Assembly: GCA_022750195.1 (NCBI GenBank)
Contig: JAKIWE010000001.1
Coordinates: 180,672-244,671, forward strand
Origin: Thermoplasmata archaeon
GTDB taxonomy: Archaea; Thermoplasmatota; Thermoplasmata; Lutacidiplasmatales; UBA184
Reading direction: 5' to 3'
Length of the DNA stretch: 64,000 bases
Shown piece after piece: positions 8,199 to 16,433 of the stretch. A program made the position numbers and the translations under genes. The first letter of the stretch is position 1. Every line of letters starts with the position of its first letter. Under the pieces are notes generated by a model. The model worked only from the letters and a program-made list of their open reading frames with translations. It was not told where the DNA came from and made no database searches.

Positions 8199-9367
8199 GG
8201 TAGCACCTCCTTCAGCCGGCGCTCAAGTTCCTCGATCGGGGGTGCACGGACGGGGAGTACGCGTTCGATCTTCGACGGGTAGAGGCTCACGCCGAAGTCG
8301 TCGCGGCTGGCGTCGCCCCGTACGCGGAGCCGCTCACCGAAGGTGCGTTCGAACAGCTCCTCCTCGAAGCGGGAGGGGTCGGGCTGGGACCGAAGTCGGC
8401 CGAGCAGCTCCGAGAGCGTGAATCCACCGAGCAGCTCGGTGTCAGCTCGCCCGGCCTGCACCGTGGCGCTGCCGGTCCCGTCGTCGAGGACCAAGCGAGC
8501 CCGAAGGTCGGGCTCGCCCTCGACCCGGCCGTGCAAACGGCAGAGGCCCCCCTGCGTCTGTCGACGGCAGGTCGGGCACCGATAGACGAGCCCGCTCGGG
8601 GGGGAGAGGCCTACCACGATCCCTTCGACGCAGACATCCACTCCCCCGGCGGAGACCTCGAGGTCGGCGATCGAGCGGGGTGGGGCGTTGGCGAACCGCT
8701 CCGGGCCGGGCAGCTCGGCCCCCGAGATGCGGTCGACCTGCGCGCGTTCGTCCAGGACGAGCTGGGGCCTCCCCCGGAAGCTCCCGATGTACCCGCCCGA
8801 GATCCGGAGCGCCTCCCCGGACTTCAACCGGAAGTCGGTCCAACAGGAGAACGCGAGGGTGCCGCTGGCATCCCCGAGCACGCCCTCGTAAACGACGCGC
8901 CGTTCGTCCCCTACGGTCACGTTCTTCTCGCCGATGCGGACGATCCGCGCCTCCAGCGAGAACCCCTCGTCCCGCGGACGGAGCGAAGCGAGCGGCCGCC
9001 TCGGGAGCTCGGCGGACGCGAGTGCCGGTAGCTCGAGCGGGCTCGCCTCCGCGACGCGGCTCCGCCCGTCGAAGCTCACCTCGAGGTGGCCCTGGAACTC
9101 TCGTACTTTCGCGTTCACCGCGCGCAGCACTGTGCCCCGTTCGACCCCTTCGGGGGGCGGGTCCCACCAGGTGAATCGGACCGAGGCTGTACCGTCGGTC
9201 AGGATCCCGGAGAGCATCGTGCGGCGGCCCCCGTCACTTTTCCGGGTGATCTCCCGACGGTTCGCCGACACAACGCGGGCGAGGAGCGCGATCCCGTCGT
9301 CGGTCCGACGGAGGTCCTTGAGCCGAACCTCCGACGGGGCCGAGCTCTCCGGCGGTGTGCTCGACAT
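8195..9367 (-). CDS. rpa: Replication protein A (single-stranded DNA-binding protein)
   Basis: Binds single-stranded DNA during replication, recombination and repair. The 390-aa protein has two OB folds (about residues 25-110 and 135-215) and a third OB region carrying a zinc finger with C264-x2-C267 and C276-x2-H279. That is the euryarchaeal RPA arrangement (COG1599). ATG at 9367 has a T-rich TATA-like tract (CTTTTTAG, minus strand) about 36 bp upstream. It is co-transcribed with the RPA-associated gene. Confidence 0.9.
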   Translation of the reverse strand: MSSTPPESSAPSEVRLKDLRRTDDGIALLARVVSANRREITRKSDGGRRTMLSGILTDGTASVRFTWWDPPPEGVERGTVLRAVNAKVREFQGHLEVSFDGRSRVAEASPLELPALASAELPRRPLASLRPRDEGFSLEARIVRIGEKNVTVGDERRVVYEGVLGDASGTLAFSCWTDFRLKSGEALRISGGYIGSFRGRPQLVLDERAQVDRISGAELPGPERFANAPPRSIADLEVSAGGVDVCVEGIVVGLSPPSGLVYRCPTCRRQTQGGLCRLHGRVEGEPDLRARLVLDDGTGSATVQAGRADTELLGGFTLSELLGRLRSQPDPSRFEEELFERTFGERLRVRGDASRDDFGVSLYPSKIERVLPVRAPPIEELERRLKEVLP

Positions 9368-9489
9368 CGACGACCCGGGAACAGGGAGGAGACCGCGGCT
9401 CCGCTAAAAAGCGTGAGCGCCCGAACGAACGGTGAACCGCGGCTCGCGGAGGTCGCAACCATTTTCCACGGTCGGTCCTGCTGACGACC

Positions 9490-10347
9490 GTGGCCCTCAA
9501 GTTTCAGGCGAAGGTCGACCGCATCCTGTCGGCCCGACGGTCCCTGCTGTGCGTGGGGCTCGACCCCGACCCCGCGCAGATCCCGAAGGTCGTGCGCAAG
9601 GGCTCGGAGATCGCCTCCATGACCCACTTTCTCCACGGTATCCTCGATGCGACGTACGACGTCGCGGCCGCCTACAAGATGCAGCTCGGGGCGTACCTCG
9701 CCTTCGGGCCGGAAGGCGTCGCGCTCCTCCCGAAGCTCACCCGACGGATCGGACCGACGCGCCTCCGGATCCTCGACCTGAAAGCGAACGACATTCCGAA
9801 CACGATGCGACTGTTCCGGGACGCCGCGTTCGACCGGCTCGGCTTCGACGCGGTGACCGTGACCCCCTGGCTCGGTTGGGAGACGGTGGCGCCGTTCCTC
9901 GAGCGCTCCTCGCACGGAGTGTTCGTCATCGCTCACTCCTCGAACCCCGGCGCGGCCGACTTCCAGGAGATCCCCACCCCGCGCGGACCTCTCTGGCTCG
10001 CGGTCGTCTCGGAGGTGCGGCGACTCGCCGACGCCCACGGCAACATCGGCGCGGTCGTCGGCGCCACGTACGCGGACGCGGTCCGACTGGCCCGAGCCGC
10101 GCTCGGCAACGGGGTGCCGATCCTGGTCCCCGGCGTGGGGGCGCAGGGCGGACAGCTGTCGACGACCGTCCGGGAAGGGGTCGATGCGAAGGGTCGCGCG
10201 TTGCTGGTGAACGCGTCGCGCAGCATCCTCTACGCGTCGAGCGGCAAGGACTGGAAGAAGGCCGCCCGCACCGAGGCGCTCCGGCTCTCGACCCAGATCA
10301 ATCAGCTGCGAGCAGGTCTGAGTAAACCCGGAGCAGCTCGCGCGTGA
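9490..10347 (+). CDS. pyrF: Orotidine 5'-phosphate decarboxylase (type 2)
   Basis: Last step of UMP synthesis: decarboxylates OMP. The 285-aa protein carries the catalytic array DLKANDIPNT with D96, K98 and D101, the N-terminal LCVGLDPDP, and phosphate-binding segments LVPGVGAQGG and LLVNASRSILYA. The length and the KAND version of the motif match the longer PyrF type 2 group rather than the roughly 220-aa type usual in archaea, so the gene may have a bacterial history. Its last 50 bp overlap the convergent glycosyltransferase gene. Confidence 0.93.
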   Translation: MALKFQAKVDRILSARRSLLCVGLDPDPAQIPKVVRKGSEIASMTHFLHGILDATYDVAAAYKMQLGAYLAFGPEGVALLPKLTRRIGPTRLRILDLKANDIPNTMRLFRDAAFDRLGFDAVTVTPWLGWETVAPFLERSSHGVFVIAHSSNPGAADFQEIPTPRGPLWLAVVSEVRRLADAHGNIGAVVGATYADAVRLARAALGNGVPILVPGVGAQGGQLSTTVREGVDAKGRALLVNASRSILYASSGKDWKKAARTEALRLSTQINQLRAGLSKPGAARA

Positions 10348-11437
10348 CCACCGGGAGCGCGAAGCGCTCCTCGGCCCTCTGGCGCGCCGCCTGCCCCATC
10401 CGCCGCCGGCGCTCCGGGTCGTCGAGCAGCTCGAGCAGCTTGGCGACCAAGTCCCCGCGGATCATCGGCTCGACGAGCAGACCCTCGCGTCCGGGCTCGA
10501 TCACCTCGCGCACGCCGGGCATGTCGGCGATGACCACGGGTAGCCCCATCGCCATCGCCTCCGCCACGGCGAGCCCGAACCCCTCGAGCCGGTTCTGCGA
10601 GGGGAAGACGAACAGGTCCGCGACCGCCAGGTGGGCCGGGAGCGCTTCGTCCGAGACCGACGGCAGGAACCGGACCCGGTCCTCGACGCCGAGCCGACGC
10701 GCGAGCGAGCGCAAGGCGGTGAGCCGCGGCCCCCGACCGATGACCAGCAGCGCGACGTCCGGGGGGAGATCCGGGAGGACGCGGAGGATGACGTCCACCC
10801 CTTTGTGGGGGACGAGCCGCCCCGCGAACGCGATCACCCGCTTTCCCTCGAGGCCCAGCGACTGACGGACCTCGTCGGCGCCGACCGACGGGCTGAACCG
10901 GCGGACGTCCACCGCGGACGGCACGATCTCGAACGGACGGCCGAGAAGCGCCCCGGAGGTGACGCCGTAGCTCCGCGTATGGACGACGATCCGCGAGGCG
11001 CGCCGAAGCGTCGGGGGCCAGAAGAAGCGCCGGAAGACGCCCGTGACGAGTCGGCCGCCGAACCCGGGCAAGTAGAGGTCGCAGTGGTAGGTGAGACAGA
11101 GCGCGGGCAGCCCCGGAGGGAGGGCCTGGGTGAGGAAGTAGGCGGTCAGCGGGGGCGGGTAGTGGACGTGGACGATCGTTCCGGGACCGGCGAGCTGGCG
11201 AACGACCCGGCCGACCGAGGGGGCGACCGGAGTGTTCCACGCCACGAACCACGCTGGGACGCGAACGATGTGCACGCCGTCGACGACCTCGCTCGGGGGG
11301 AGGGAGCGGTCGTGCTGGGAGGTGACGACCGTGACCTCGTGGCCCTGCCGGTGCATCTCGCCGGCGATCGAACGGACGTGCGATTCCACACCGCCGGCGT
11401 GCGGGTAGAAGAACGGAGCGACCTGGACGATGCGCAC
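10298..11437 (-). CDS. Glycosyltransferase, GT4 family
   Basis: Retaining GT-B glycosyltransferase of 379 aa, probably cytoplasmic and acting on an envelope glycan or glycolipid. The N-terminal Rossmann domain starts RIVQVAPFFYPHAGGVESH, with the GGVE loop of GT4 enzymes. The C-terminal donor-binding domain has AFAGRLVPHKGVD, LLVIGRGP and the E-x7-E region EGFGLAVAEAMAMGLPVV. The start is GTG at 11437. It stands alone, so donor and acceptor cannot be named. Confidence 0.88.
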   Translation of the reverse strand: MRIVQVAPFFYPHAGGVESHVRSIAGEMHRQGHEVTVVTSQHDRSLPPSEVVDGVHIVRVPAWFVAWNTPVAPSVGRVVRQLAGPGTIVHVHYPPPLTAYFLTQALPPGLPALCLTYHCDLYLPGFGGRLVTGVFRRFFWPPTLRRASRIVVHTRSYGVTSGALLGRPFEIVPSAVDVRRFSPSVGADEVRQSLGLEGKRVIAFAGRLVPHKGVDVILRVLPDLPPDVALLVIGRGPRLTALRSLARRLGVEDRVRFLPSVSDEALPAHLAVADLFVFPSQNRLEGFGLAVAEAMAMGLPVVIADMPGVREVIEPGREGLLVEPMIRGDLVAKLLELLDDPERRRRMGQAARQRAEERFALPVVTRELLRVYSDLLAAD

Positions 11438-11504
11438 GGCGAACCTATTACCGGCCCTCTCGGACGCGGGAGCCCGCCGGCGCCCCGCTTGCGGTCGGCA
11501 CCAC

Positions 11505-12425
11505 CTACCGGGACGACGCGGGCTGCGCCTCGCGGCCCTGCATCAGCTCGGCATCGGAGAGGATCGCCACGTCGATCCCGCGCATCGCTTCGCCCAGTCC
11601 GGAGGAGACCCGGGCGAGCACCACGGGGTCGTCGAAGTGGAGGGACGCCTCGACGATCGCCCGGGCGACCTTGCGCGGTTGCTCGGCCTTGAAGATCCCG
11701 CTCCCGACGAAGACGCCGTCGACGCCGAGCTGGCGGCAGAGCGCCGCATCCGCGGGGGTAGCGATACCACCGGCAGCGAAATTGACGACCGGAAGCCGCC
11801 CCAACTTGCGGACCTCGTTGACGAGGGCGTCCGGCACGCGCTCGTGCACGGCCCACGCGCCGACCTCTTTCGGGGCGAGCGCCTTGACCGCCTCGATCTC
11901 CTGCTGGACGGTCCGGATGTGGCGGACCGCCTCGACGATGTTACCGGTCCCCGCCTCGCCCTTGGTACGGATCATCGCCGCGCCCTCGTCGATCCGCCGG
12001 AGCGCCTCCCCCAGGTTGCGGCAGCCGCAGACGAACGGGACCTTGAACTTCTTCTTCGCGACGTGCCGGAACGGGTCGGCGGGGGTCAGCACCTCCGACT
12101 CGTCGACCATGTCGACCCCCAGGCTCTCGAGGATCTGTGCCTCGGCCGTGTGGCCGATGCGGCACTTCGCCATGACCGGGATCGAGACCCGCTCTTTGAT
12201 CTCCTTGATCTTGAGGGGGTCCGCCATTCGTGCGACGCCGCCTACCGCCCGGATGTCGGCCGGGACGCGCTCGAGCGCCATCACCGCGACCGCACCGGCC
12301 TCCTCCGCGATCGCCGCCTGCTCGGCGGTGGTAACGTCCATGATGACCCCGCCCTGGGTCATCTTCGCGAAGCCGCGCTTCACGAGCTCCGTGCCGAACC
12401 GGAGCTTCGACGTGACGTCCGCCAT
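11505..12425 (-). CDS. pdxS: Pyridoxal 5'-phosphate synthase, PdxS subunit
   Basis: Lyase subunit of the DXP-independent vitamin B6 pathway; condenses ribose 5-phosphate, glyceraldehyde 3-phosphate and ammonia to PLP. The 306-aa protein is highly conserved: GGVIMDV (D30), [12 protein letters not shown], the Schiff-base lysine in VMAKCRIGH (K87) and [11 protein letters not shown] (K155). ATG at 12425 is 27 bp from a TATA-like CTTTTAAG, so the mRNA is probably leaderless. The glutaminase partner pdxT is not in the window. Confidence 0.96.
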   Translation of the reverse strand: MADVTSKLRFGTELVKRGFAKMTQGGVIMDVTTAEQAAIAEEAGAVAVMALERVPADIRAVGGVARMADPLKIKEIKERVSIPVMAKCRIGHTAEAQILESLGVDMVDESEVLTPADPFRHVAKKKFKVPFVCGCRNLGEALRRIDEGAAMIRTKGEAGTGNIVEAVRHIRTVQQEIEAVKALAPKEVGAWAVHERVPDALVNEVRKLGRLPVVNFAAGGIATPADAALCRQLGVDGVFVGSGIFKAEQPRKVARAIVEASLHFDDPVVLARVSSGLGEAMRGIDVAILSDAELMQGREAQPASSR

Positions 12426-12448
12426 GCCCTCTTGTTGGGCGGCCGGAA

Positions 12449-12456
12449 CTTAAAAG
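12449..12456 (-). promoter_or_regulatory. TATA box of pdxS
   Basis: CTTTTAAG on the minus strand is centred about 27 bp upstream of the pdxS ATG, giving a leaderless transcript. Confidence 0.5.
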
Positions 12457-12500
12457 CATCTCGGCGGAGGGCGGCCGTCGCTCTCGTCGGCTGGCGCACC

Positions 12501-12508
12501 GTAATATG
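12501..12508 (+). promoter_or_regulatory. TATA box of the thiamine transporter operon
   Basis: GTAATATG lies about 25 bp before position 12530, so transcription should begin at or just before the TPP riboswitch core. Confidence 0.5.
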
Positions 12509-12525
12509 GTCCGGCCGGCTCGGAC

Positions 12526-12625
12526 GGAGGCCGGGGGAGCTGTGCAACGGCTGAGAGGACGGGACGCACCCGTCGACCCCACGAACCTGACCGGGGTAAT
12601 GCCCGCGAAGGGATCGCGATGGGTC
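12526..12625 (+). ncRNA. TPP riboswitch (THI element)
   Basis: The conserved blocks of the thiamine pyrophosphate aptamer are in the right order: GGGGG at 12533-12537, CTGAGA at 12551-12556, a variable P3a hairpin (GACGGG/CCCGTC, 12558-12575), ACCCC at 12576-12580, then AACCTGA at 12584-12590, CGGGGTAATGCCCG (P4 with its TAATG loop) and GCGAAGGGA up to 12613. P2 forms between the GGGG and CCCC blocks. I could not find a convincing P1 closing helix. It sits in the leader of thiBPQ, so TPP should lower transporter expression. Confidence 0.88.
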
Positions 12626-12639
12626 GTTTGAGAGCTCCG

Positions 12640-12655
12640 ACCGCGGGAACGCGGT
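12640..12655 (+). promoter_or_regulatory. GNRA hairpin just upstream of thiB, likely riboswitch expression platform
   Basis: ACCGCG-GGAA-CGCGGT forms a perfect 6-bp stem with a GNRA tetraloop, ending 4 nt before the thiB ATG at 12660. There is no T-tract after it, so control at translation start is more likely than termination. This is inference from position. Confidence 0.4.
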
Positions 12656-12659
12656 AGGA

Positions 12660-13823
12660 ATGCAGTCCGAGTCACCGGGCGTACCGCCCGTGGACCGGCG
12701 CCGACCCGGCCACGTCGGTCGAAAATTCTGGGCCGTCGTCGTCGCGCTCGTGCTCGCCGTGCCGGCGTTCGCGGCCTACGTGGAACTGACCTCGGTCCAT
12801 CCCGGGGGGGCGGCGACCCTCACCGTCTACACCTACTCGAGCTTCCTGGGAGGCAACTGCGGCTCCCCGCTGTTCGATGCGGTCTTCGGAGCGTTCGGCC
12901 GCGCCCACGGTGTGCACGTTCAGGTCCTCTGTCCCGGCGGAACCCTCGTCAGCACGCTCGAAGCGGAGGCGAACGCGCCCGTCGCGGACGTCGTCATAGG
13001 GCTGGACGAGCTGACCGCCCCTCAAGCCGACCAACTTGGGCTCCTCGTCCCGTACGTTTCCCCCGGGCTCGCCCACGTCTCCCCAGGGCTCGTCAACGAG
13101 ATCAGCCCCGATCACGTGGTGACTCCGTACGAGTCGGGGTACCTCGCTATCGACTACAACACGAGCTTCGCGAGCGCAACCGGTGGCGCGGTGGCGCATT
13201 CTGCGTTCCCGCAGTTCGTCCAGAACCTCTCCTGGGCCCGGGGCCTGATGATCGAGGACCCGACCACCGACATCACCGGCGAGGAGTTCCTGGCGTGGCA
13301 GATCGCGTTCTACGAGTACGTGCTCCACGAGTCCTGGACGGGGTTCTGGAAGGCGGTCGATAGCTCGGTCCAGATCGCCCCGGACTGGTCGACCGCGTTC
13401 GGAGCCTTCACGTCGCCCGGGGCGGCTCCGTCGACGGTGGTGAGCTACCTCAGCGACCCCGCCTACGCCGCGTTCACGAACAGCTCGGGCGCGTTCAACG
13501 CGACGGTCAGCAGCTGGAACGGGAGCGAGTACGGCTGGCGCACGATCTACGGAGCCGGCATCGTCCACGGTTCGCAGCACTTGGCGCTCGACCAGGAGCT
13601 AATCGACTGGCTCCTCTCCGGGTCGGTCCAGGAGCTGCTCCCCACCTCGGAGTGGGAGATCCCCGCGAACGCGACGGTTCCCCTGCCGAGCGCGTACTCC
13701 GCGATGCCGAACACGACGGTGGTCCAGCCGCTGAACGATTTCGCGACCCCGAACGCGACGGCGGCCGCCCTCACCGGCCTGAACGGCTGGTTGAACACAT
13801 GGCAGAGGCTCGCCAACCAGTAG
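12660..13823 (+). CDS. thiB: Thiamine ABC transporter, substrate-binding protein
   Basis: Extracytoplasmic binding protein that delivers thiamine (or a phosphate ester) to the permease. The 387-aa protein has an N-terminal membrane anchor or signal (about residues 22-40), then a type 2 periplasmic binding fold starting LTVYTYSSFLGGNCGSP, with the ThiB-like ADVVIGLDELTAPQ and TPYESGYLAIDYN. Many N-x-S/T sequons fit an exposed archaeal protein. The TPP riboswitch upstream and thiP/thiQ downstream fix the substrate. Its end overlaps the thiP start by 25 bp. Confidence 0.9.
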   Translation: MQSESPGVPPVDRRRPGHVGRKFWAVVVALVLAVPAFAAYVELTSVHPGGAATLTVYTYSSFLGGNCGSPLFDAVFGAFGRAHGVHVQVLCPGGTLVSTLEAEANAPVADVVIGLDELTAPQADQLGLLVPYVSPGLAHVSPGLVNEISPDHVVTPYESGYLAIDYNTSFASATGGAVAHSAFPQFVQNLSWARGLMIEDPTTDITGEEFLAWQIAFYEYVLHESWTGFWKAVDSSVQIAPDWSTAFGAFTSPGAAPSTVVSYLSDPAYAAFTNSSGAFNATVSSWNGSEYGWRTIYGAGIVHGSQHLALDQELIDWLLSGSVQELLPTSEWEIPANATVPLPSAYSAMPNTTVVQPLNDFATPNATAAALTGLNGWLNTWQRLANQ

Positions 13824-15454
13824 TACGCCTGAGGTGGCCGCGCGGCGAGACGCTCGCACTGCTCCCTGCGCTCCTGTTCGTCGTTCTGTTCGCTGTGGCT
13901 CCCGCGGTTGCGTTGTTCTCCGGAGGATGGATCGCGTCCGGAGGAGCGTCGGGCGTCGCGGCAGCGGTCTCGGACCCGGTCAACGCGAGGGCGCTCGAGA
14001 ACTCGCTCGAACAGGGCGCCTGGAGCGCCCTCGGCGCCACGGCCCTGGGCTACCCCGCGGGACTCCTCCTCGGCCGGTACGAGTTCCCCGGCCGGCGCAC
14101 GCTCTTCGGCGTGCTCCTCGTACCGTTCCTGCTGCCCGCGATTATCGTCGTCGCAGGAGTGCAGTCGCTGTTCGGCGCGAGCGGCTTCGTCACCCAACTC
14201 GCCCCCTGGGTCGGCGTGTTCGGACGCGGCGTGCCGGGGATCGTCGCAGTGAACGTCGTCTTCAACGCTCCGGTGGTCGCCTTGTTCACCTCGACCGGCG
14301 TCGCCGGCGCTTCGGTCGCGTTGGAAGAGACCTCGACGTTGCTCGGTGGCTCGCCCGCGCGTCGGTTTAGGGACGTATGGGGCCCCGCCTCCTGGCTCGG
14401 GGCGGGCGCAGGGGCGTTGCTCACGTTCATCTTCTCGGCCCTCGCCTTCGCGGCCCCGCTCCTGATCTGCGGCGCCCGTTGCTACACGCTCGAGGCGCGG
14501 ATCTTCGCCCTCGACCAGACGTTCCTGGAGCCCCAGACGGCCGCCGTCCTGGCCCTCGTGATGGTCGGCGTGTTCCTGTTGCCCGCGGCGGCGTACGTAC
14601 TGCTCACCCAGCGGCTCCGCACCCGAACGAGCGGGACGCGGACACCCCTACGCCGTCTCCCCTGGCGTTCGATCGCTCTGTGGCCGGCGCTGCTTGCAAC
14701 GGGAGTGTTCGTCGCGTTGATCGTCCTCGTCCTCGGCTCGGTGCTCGCCCGGAGCGTCGGCGTGGCCCCCGGCGCGGCGGGCGGCAGCCACGGTTGGACG
14801 ACCTTGTTCGGTCCCGGGGTAGCGGCCGCGCTCGGGATCTCGATCGGCGGGGCCTTGGCGAACACGCTGCTCTTTGCCGCGCTGGCCAGCGGCATCGCGC
14901 TCGTGCTTGGGGTCGTCGCCGGATTCGCCGTCGGAGCTCCGGGTCGCGGGCCTCGGCTCCTACCGCTCGTGGTCTTCCTCCCGCTGATCATCTCGCCGGT
15001 GGTCCTCTCCTTCTCTCTCGCGACCTTCTGGCGGCCGCTGTTCGGGGGCGCCTCGGCGGTCTGGGTGTTGATCGTGGTCAGCCAAGCGACGCTCGCCCTC
15101 CCGTTCGCCTTCCAAGGGTTCTCGGTGGCGTTGGGGCGTCTCTCCCCACACCGTCGCGAAGCGGCCCGACTGCTCGGAGTCGCTCCGTTCGCGGCGTACC
15201 TCGACGTCGACCTGCCCCTCGCGCGCCGCGGCCTCGTCACCGCCGCCCTCTTCGCTCTCGCGATCGCTCTGGGGGAGTTCACCGCGACGTACTTCCTGGC
15301 CACGCCGAGATTCACCACGCTTCCCGTGGCCCTCTATCGGCTGCTGGCGCTGCGGCTCACGGCGCCGGCCGACGCGCTCGCCGGACTGCTCGTCCTCCTG
15401 ACGCTGGCCATCTTCCTCGTGATCGCCTGGAGGGGAGAGCGTGTCGCCCTCTGA
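13799..15454 (+). CDS. thiP: Thiamine ABC transporter, permease
   Basis: Membrane channel of the thiamine importer. The 551-aa product is a fused two-domain permease, each half of about six membrane segments and each with a cytoplasmic EAA loop for the ATPase (STLLGGSPARRFRDVW in the first half, EAARLLGVAPFAAYLDVD in the second). This tandem form is typical of ThiP. ATG at 13799 lies inside thiB; the open frame that extends back to 13652 is not needed. It overlaps thiQ by 14 bp. Confidence 0.9.
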   Translation: MAEARQPVVRLRWPRGETLALLPALLFVVLFAVAPAVALFSGGWIASGGASGVAAAVSDPVNARALENSLEQGAWSALGATALGYPAGLLLGRYEFPGRRTLFGVLLVPFLLPAIIVVAGVQSLFGASGFVTQLAPWVGVFGRGVPGIVAVNVVFNAPVVALFTSTGVAGASVALEETSTLLGGSPARRFRDVWGPASWLGAGAGALLTFIFSALAFAAPLLICGARCYTLEARIFALDQTFLEPQTAAVLALVMVGVFLLPAAAYVLLTQRLRTRTSGTRTPLRRLPWRSIALWPALLATGVFVALIVLVLGSVLARSVGVAPGAAGGSHGWTTLFGPGVAAALGISIGGALANTLLFAALASGIALVLGVVAGFAVGAPGRGPRLLPLVVFLPLIISPVVLSFSLATFWRPLFGGASAVWVLIVVSQATLALPFAFQGFSVALGRLSPHRREAARLLGVAPFAAYLDVDLPLARRGLVTAALFALAIALGEFTATYFLATPRFTTLPVALYRLLALRLTAPADALAGLLVLLTLAIFLVIAWRGERVAL

Positions 15455-16433
15455 CCGGCTCGAGGTCCACGAACTGAGCGCCGCGTGGGACGGCGTGCCG
15501 GTCGTCCGGTCGGTGAGCTTCTCAGTGACGGCGGGGGAACTCCTGGTCCTGATGGGCCCGAACGGTGGCGGAAAGTCGACCCTGCTCCGGACGATCGCCG
15601 GCCTCGAGCGTCCGACCGGTGGTTCCGTTATCGTCGACGGTCGGCCGCTTCTCGACGTCCCGGCCCACCGTCGAGGGATCGGGATGCTGTTCCAGGAGCC
15701 GGCCCTGTTCCCGCACCGAACCGTCTGGGAGAACGTCGCCTACGGCCTCGAGGTGGCCCGGCGGCCTCCGGCCGAGGTGGAACGGCGCGTCGCGGAGCTG
15801 GCAGAACTGCTCCACCTCGCCTCCCTCCTCGAACGTTCGCCCGAAGGCCTCTCCGGAGGCGAGCAGCAGCGGGTCGCGCTGGCCCGGACCCTCGCGCCCC
15901 GTCCCGCCGTTGTGCTGCTCGACGAGCCCTTCGCGTCGGTCGATCCTGAGCTGCGGGGCCAGCTGGCGTCCGAGTTCCGGAGCGTGCTGAGAGCACAGGG
16001 CGCGACCGCGATCTTCGTCACCCACGACCGCGAGGAGGGGCTCTTCCTGGGGGACCGCGTGGCGCTCTTGTTCGACGGTCGCCTTCTGCAGGTCGGAACG
16101 CCCGACTCCGTGTTCGAGCATCCCTCCACGCCCGCCGTCGCACGGTTCCTCGGCTACAACGTGCTCGAAACCCCGGCCGGAGTTTTCGGAGTCCTCCCCG
16201 GCGATGTGCTCCTGGGAAGGGAGGGCTCGGAGGAGCTCGTGGGGGAAGTGGTCGGCTCCGCGCGCGCCGGGGAGACGACGGTCACCCACCTACGCTCGGC
16301 CCAGGTCGGCCGGGTCGAGGCGCGGGCCCCGTCCAGCGAGCCGCCCCGAACGATCGGGAGCCGGCTGAGCATCGGCTGGCGACGGGCCCTCGAGATCCCC
16401 GGGCGGGACGTCGAACGGCCGACCGGCGGCTAG
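15441..16433 (+). CDS. thiQ: Thiamine ABC transporter, ATP-binding protein
   Basis: ATPase that powers the ThiBP importer. The 330-aa protein has Walker A GPNGGGKST (39-47), Q-loop FQEP, signature LSGGEQQR (137-144), Walker B VVLLDEPF (157-164) and switch His in FVTHDREEG. A C-terminal extension of about 100 residues after 225 resembles the regulatory TOBE-like tail of MalK/PotA-type ATPases. GTG at 15441 follows AGGGGAG, a good ribosome-binding site inside thiP. The stop codon overlaps the stop of the convergent Kelch gene. Confidence 0.92.
   Translation: MSPSDRLEVHELSAAWDGVPVVRSVSFSVTAGELLVLMGPNGGGKSTLLRTIAGLERPTGGSVIVDGRPLLDVPAHRRGIGMLFQEPALFPHRTVWENVAYGLEVARRPPAEVERRVAELAELLHLASLLERSPEGLSGGEQQRVALARTLAPRPAVVLLDEPFASVDPELRGQLASEFRSVLRAQGATAIFVTHDREEGLFLGDRVALLFDGRLLQVGTPDSVFEHPSTPAVARFLGYNVLETPAGVFGVLPGDVLLGREGSEELVGEVVGSARAGETTVTHLRSAQVGRVEARAPSSEPPRTIGSRLSIGWRRALEIPGRDVERPTGG

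Noticed and set aside
12526..12625. Leader read as a small ORF antisense or sense peptide
   Set aside because: The ordered TPP-aptamer blocks explain the conservation better than any open frame there.
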